This document shows, piece by piece, positions 16,926 through 19,189 of a DNA stretch of 19,189 bases. How positions within the stretch are numbered: the first letter of the stretch is position 1; the number at the start of each line of letters is the position of its first letter. Origin of the DNA: JACKCP01 sp050253255 (GTDB lineage: Bacteria; Desulfobacterota; Desulfobacteria; Desulfobacterales; JACKCP01); the NCBI GenBank assembly GCA_050253255.1, contig JBFWJK010000043.1, positions 1-19,189 on the forward strand, given 5' to 3'. Both the position numbers and the translations under genes were made by a program. The notes beneath the pieces are model-generated. The model searched no databases, was not told where the DNA came from, and saw nothing but the letters and a program-made list of their open reading frames with translations.

Positions 16926-17529
16926 CGTCCAAAAAAAGTTCGAGTTCAAGTTTCACTGAATAAGGGGTTGAATATTTAAATTCTGAAGAATCGGAATCCC
17001 AGTATTCAAATTCATTGTTTTCTTTATCATAAAATAAAAGACTGAATTCAGCTACATTTCTGCAGACAGCATATGACAGCCTTTCTCTCTCTTCTTCTGT
17101 TTCGGGGTATGGATAATAAAAATCTCCCCTGTATAAAACATTATTTCGTAAATAATAAAAAATTTCAGAAGGGGATTTAAGATAATCATTTCCAAATCCA
17201 AGATGTGAGAAAGATGTAAATCTAAGCTTTGTAAAGGACTTTTCATCAAATTCCTTTTCAGCCACAAAAAAATATTTTGACTTGAAACCGTAATCATCAT
17301 TTTTTTTGTATAATGGAGAAATTTCGCAGTAAAAATTGTTCAAATCTTCAGTAATACGAAGAAGGGCTGTTTCTGCCTGTGAAAGTACGGAAATTTTTCC
17401 CTCTATTTTTTCTCTTGCCTGAAAAAGTGCGGAATAGGAAAAAAAAAGTGTGGAAAAAACAACCCCGAGTATCAAAACGGCAAGTACAATTTCAATTAAG
17501 GTAAACCCCTTTTTATCTAATTCAATCAT
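16864..17529 (-). CDS. gspJ: Type II secretion minor pseudopilin GspJ
   Basis: 221 residues. It begins MIELDKKG-FTLIEIVLAVLIL: a prepilin-peptidase site after Gly8, Glu at mature position 5 and a hydrophobic helix. The C-terminal domain is beta-rich with many aromatics, as in GspJ. It is part of the I-J-K tip complex. Upstream in-frame ATGs at 17556 and 17541 also exist. ATG 17527-17529 is chosen because it gives a short leader and an 8-base overlap with the gspI stop (ATGATTGA), the same spacing seen at four other junctions of this operon. No start has a strong ribosome-binding site, consistent with coupling to gspI. Confidence 0.9.
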   Translation of the reverse strand: MIELDKKGFTLIEIVLAVLILGVVFSTLFFSYSALFQAREKIEGKISVLSQAETALLRITEDLNNFYCEISPLYKKNDDYGFKSKYFFVAEKEFDEKSFTKLRFTSFSHLGFGNDYLKSPSEIFYYLRNNVLYRGDFYYPYPETEEERERLSYAVCRNVAEFSLLFYDKENNEFEYWDSDSSEFKYSTPYSVKLELELFLDDEKEKFETKIKLPVFREKEE

Positions 17530-17920
17530 CTGATTTTTCATAAAAAAAAGTTTCATATTTTTTCACGTTGTCAGAAATTGTCACAACAACTTTGTTGATC
17601 TTAATATTTTCAATATCTTCAGGAAGAAGGTCACTGTACCCGGAAATAAAAAGCTCTTCTTTATCAATCTGCCATGTGAAGTTCCTGAATTCACCCTCAA
17701 ACTTTCCGTTAGTACCCATTGTCGAGGCTTTTCCTGTTTTAAGTTCAGTAACAATTTTCTGTGCCAGAAAAGGAGCCTTCATGTCAAAATCTGAACTTGA
17801 AATCATCATAAGAGACTGGGCGTAAAGTCTGAAAACGGCTGTGAGTATAAGGGCTAGCACACTTAGAGCCACCATTACTTCAAGAAAAGTAAAACCTTTT
17901 AAATCATCTTTTAAAATCAT
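17522..17920 (-). CDS. gspI: Type II secretion minor pseudopilin GspI
   Basis: 132 residues starting MILKDDLKG-FTFLEVMVALSVLAL: prepilin-peptidase site after Gly9, Glu at mature position 5 and a pilin helix. The size and short beta domain (including FEGEFRNFTWQID) fit GspI, which nucleates the pseudopilus tip with J and K. Its start overlaps the gspH stop by 4 bases (ATGA). Confidence 0.9.
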   Translation of the reverse strand: MILKDDLKGFTFLEVMVALSVLALILTAVFRLYAQSLMMISSSDFDMKAPFLAQKIVTELKTGKASTMGTNGKFEGEFRNFTWQIDKEELFISGYSDLLPEDIENIKINKVVVTISDNVKKYETFFYEKSDD

Positions 17921-18411
17921 GAGAAGCCGTCTTCAAAAAAATGAGGTTTGTCATATACTGCCGGTTCAGTTAAAAAAGGATGAACAGCTATGGAAAAGAT
18001 TTTATCGTCTTTTCTGTTTTTCAGAATAACTATGAAGGGGTCATTGTATCCTTTGGAATAAAATCTGATATAAGTTTTTTTTGTTGTGGAATAGTCTGAT
18101 GTCCCGGTCTGCACACCCGATATATCTATATCTTTCCCAAGATTTTTTTTATCAGGTTCATTATCTTTTTCAGGTTCAATCCATAAACTGTCTGAATCAG
18201 GATCAATAACAAGAAGAAAATCCTTTGTTTTTTTCAGTGAAGAAATTTTAAGTTCACGGATAAAACCGTTAAAAAGTCTTACTCCTTTTTTTGATTTGTC
18301 AGCTGTCAGAAAACTGTCCAGCCTTGGAACAGCAAACCCGAACATAATGGAAATTATCACCATGACAAGTATAATCTCCATAAGTGTGAATCCGCTTTCC
18401 CTTTTTTTCAT
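17917..18411 (-). CDS. gspH: Type II secretion minor pseudopilin GspH
   Basis: 164 residues starting MKKRESG-FTLMEIILVMVIIS: prepilin-peptidase site after Gly7, Glu at mature position 5, a long hydrophobic helix and a beta-rich C-terminal domain. Its place directly after gspG (3-base gap) and before gspI (4-base overlap) fits GspH, which joins the tip complex to the GspG fibre. The globular part is weakly conserved in this family, so the name rests largely on the prepilin motif and gene order. Confidence 0.87.
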   Translation of the reverse strand: MKKRESGFTLMEIILVMVIISIMFGFAVPRLDSFLTADKSKKGVRLFNGFIRELKISSLKKTKDFLLVIDPDSDSLWIEPEKDNEPDKKNLGKDIDISGVQTGTSDYSTTKKTYIRFYSKGYNDPFIVILKNRKDDKIFSIAVHPFLTEPAVYDKPHFFEDGFS

Positions 18412-18414
18412 GAA

Positions 18415-18852
18415 TCAGTCAATTTCCCATGAATTTATATCTTTATTTTCATTTTCTCCGCCGGGCATGCCGTCTGCTCCGTATGAAATAAGATCATAAT
18501 CTCCGTTAAGACCCGGAGAAAGATAAATATATTCATTTCCCCATGGATCTTTGGGTATGGTTCTTTTATCCAGATACCCGCCTTCACGCCAGCTGCCGGT
18601 ATTTCCTGACTCAGGCCTGGTTACAAGAGCATTGAGTCCCTGCTCAGTTGTGGGATATTTTCCATTATCAAGTTTATATAACTTCAGAGCAGTTTCAAGA
18701 CCCTGAATATCAACTTTTGCTTTAACTATTTTTGCATCATCTGTCCTTCCAACAAGCTTTGGAACTACGAAAGTTGCAAGTATGCCAAGAATTATAACAA
18801 CAACCATCACTTCAATAAGAGTAAAGCCAGAGCTGTTTTTCAAACCTTTCAT
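18415..18852 (-). CDS. gspG: Type II secretion major pseudopilin GspG
   Basis: 145 residues, the building block of the pseudopilus. The leader is MKGLKNSSG, cleaved before FTLIEVMVVVIILGILA with Glu at mature position 5. Then come the strongly conserved GspG stretches YKLDNGKYPTTEQGL (59-73), KDPWGNEYIYLSPG (101-114) and an Asp/Asn-rich loop (about 116-140, GDYDLISYGADGMPGGE..) that holds calcium in GspG proteins. It is the first gene of the operon and has its best ribosome-binding site, GGAGG 6 bases before ATG, in line with the high amounts needed. A promoter candidate lies about 110 bases upstream. Confidence 0.97.
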   Translation of the reverse strand: MKGLKNSSGFTLIEVMVVVIILGILATFVVPKLVGRTDDAKIVKAKVDIQGLETALKLYKLDNGKYPTTEQGLNALVTRPESGNTGSWREGGYLDKRTIPKDPWGNEYIYLSPGLNGDYDLISYGADGMPGGENENKDINSWEID

Positions 18853-18962
18853 TAAAAGCCTCCAGTTTAATAAAAAAACTTTGTAAAAAAACTTGTCTGC
18901 AAAGGCATTAGAGCTGCATCAGCCTCCACTTGATTTGATTATTCAGACTTTTATCATTTTAA
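18853..18962 (-). promoter_or_regulatory. Leader of the T2SS operon with tandem T7 repeats and mini-frames
   Basis: The predicted 5' leader of gspG contains two near-identical units, each ending in seven T on the minus strand (18871-18883 and 18884-18895), just before the GGAGG site at 18859-18863. A second GGAGG (18923-18927) precedes ATG CAG CTC TAATG, where a 3-codon frame overlaps the start of a 13-codon frame that ends at 18867, next to the gspG ribosome-binding site. The first mini-start is only 3 bases from its GGAGG, shorter than usual, so translation of these frames is speculative. Confidence 0.3.
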
Positions 18963-18991
18963 TTTATAAAAATAAGGCAGGGTCTTTACAA
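18963..18991 (-). promoter_or_regulatory. Sigma70-type promoter candidate for the gspG-to-TPR operon
   Basis: On the minus strand TTGTAA (18986-18991) and TATAAA (18963-18968) are 17 bases apart, 4/6 and 5/6 consensus matches. Transcription would begin near 18955, leaving a leader of about 100 bases. No other good promoter is evident inside the operon, apart from the uncertain gspC-gspD gap. Confidence 0.45.
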
Positions 18992-19087
18992 AAACTTTTT
19001 AATTAACCTTTGAAATAAAGTTTAATATTGATTTAGACTGTTTTATATTTTAAACCAGTAAATTCTTAAATTAACCGGAGAAACAAA

Positions 19088-19189
19088 ATGATTGAAAAAA
19101 CACTTGGAATGATAAAACCGTATGCAGTTTAAAAAAATGCTGCAGTACAGATAATTTAAATGATCGAAAGTAAAAATATAAAAATAATG
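19088..19189 (+). pseudogene. ndk: Broken nucleoside diphosphate kinase (ndk) start, continuing past the window
   Basis: From ATG 19088 the frame reads MIEKTLGMIKPYAV-stop-KNAAVQII-stop-MIESKNIKIM up to the edge. This lines up with the Ndk N-terminus, typically M..TL.IIKPDAV followed by (K/E)(K/R)N..G.II..IE..G.KI. In-frame TAA codons stand at 19130-19132 and 19157-19159, both at positions usually held by charged residues, and the conserved Asp of KPDAV is Tyr. The ribosome-binding site (GGAG 8 bases before ATG) is intact. The similarity continues in one frame past both stops, with no shift. It is either a decayed gene or a poorly sequenced stretch. The divergent gspG promoter lies between the two genes. 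Confidence 0.75.

Overview
The window comes from a low-GC (roughly 35-40%, by eye) Gram-negative bacterium, most likely a Desulfobacterota/deltaproteobacterial relative. This rests on the layout of the type II secretion (T2SS) genes, the presence of a GspN of the deltaproteobacterial type, and the style of the chemoreceptor, MinD-like ATPase and CoA-transferase. No rRNA, tRNA, CRISPR array, insertion sequence or phage gene is visible. No gene-free stretch exceeds 300 bases.

Left part, 1-4981. A 3'-truncated gene (2-1010, minus) encodes a DUF3141 protein, a PHA-synthase-like alpha/beta hydrolase with a Cys nucleophile. Upstream of it on the same strand is an orphan MinD/ParA ATPase (1141-1995). 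Then come a dCache-HAMP chemoreceptor (2158-4218) and a CheX-like phosphatase (4354-4815), which probably form a two-gene unit driven by a good sigma70-type promoter at 4906-4934. The unit ends in one strong and one AT-rich terminator hairpin.

Middle, 4982-7635. The only intact plus-strand gene is a 664-residue acyl-CoA:carboxylate CoA-transferase with an unusual C-terminal extension. It converges, through a long bidirectional stem-loop, on a small minus-strand gene of unknown function (7033-7521).

Right part, 7636-18852. One tightly packed minus-strand operon encodes a T2SS in the order gspG-H-I-J-K-L-M-N-C-D-E, followed by a signal-peptide TPR protein that overlaps gspE. The four minor pseudopilins (H, I, J, K) and the major one (G) all have prepilin cleavage motifs. 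GspC, L, M and N form the inner-membrane/periplasmic platform, GspD is the secretin and GspE the ATPase. The platform protein gene gspF and the prepilin peptidase gene gspO are not in the window. Genes are linked by 4- or 8-base start/stop overlaps, which suggests translational coupling. The main gap is between gspC and gspD and holds a terminator-like hairpin.

Right edge, 19088-19189. On the plus strand lies the start of a nucleoside diphosphate kinase reading frame, with a good ribosome-binding site but two in-frame TAA codons and the conserved KPDAV changed to KPYAV. It is a probable ndk pseudogene, or sequence error.

The most interesting points are the gspF-less T2SS operon with a translationally coupled TPR protein, the broken ndk, the C-terminal extension of the CoA-transferase, and the hairpin that could separate gspC and gspD expression. 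I do not see an obviously new multi-gene system.
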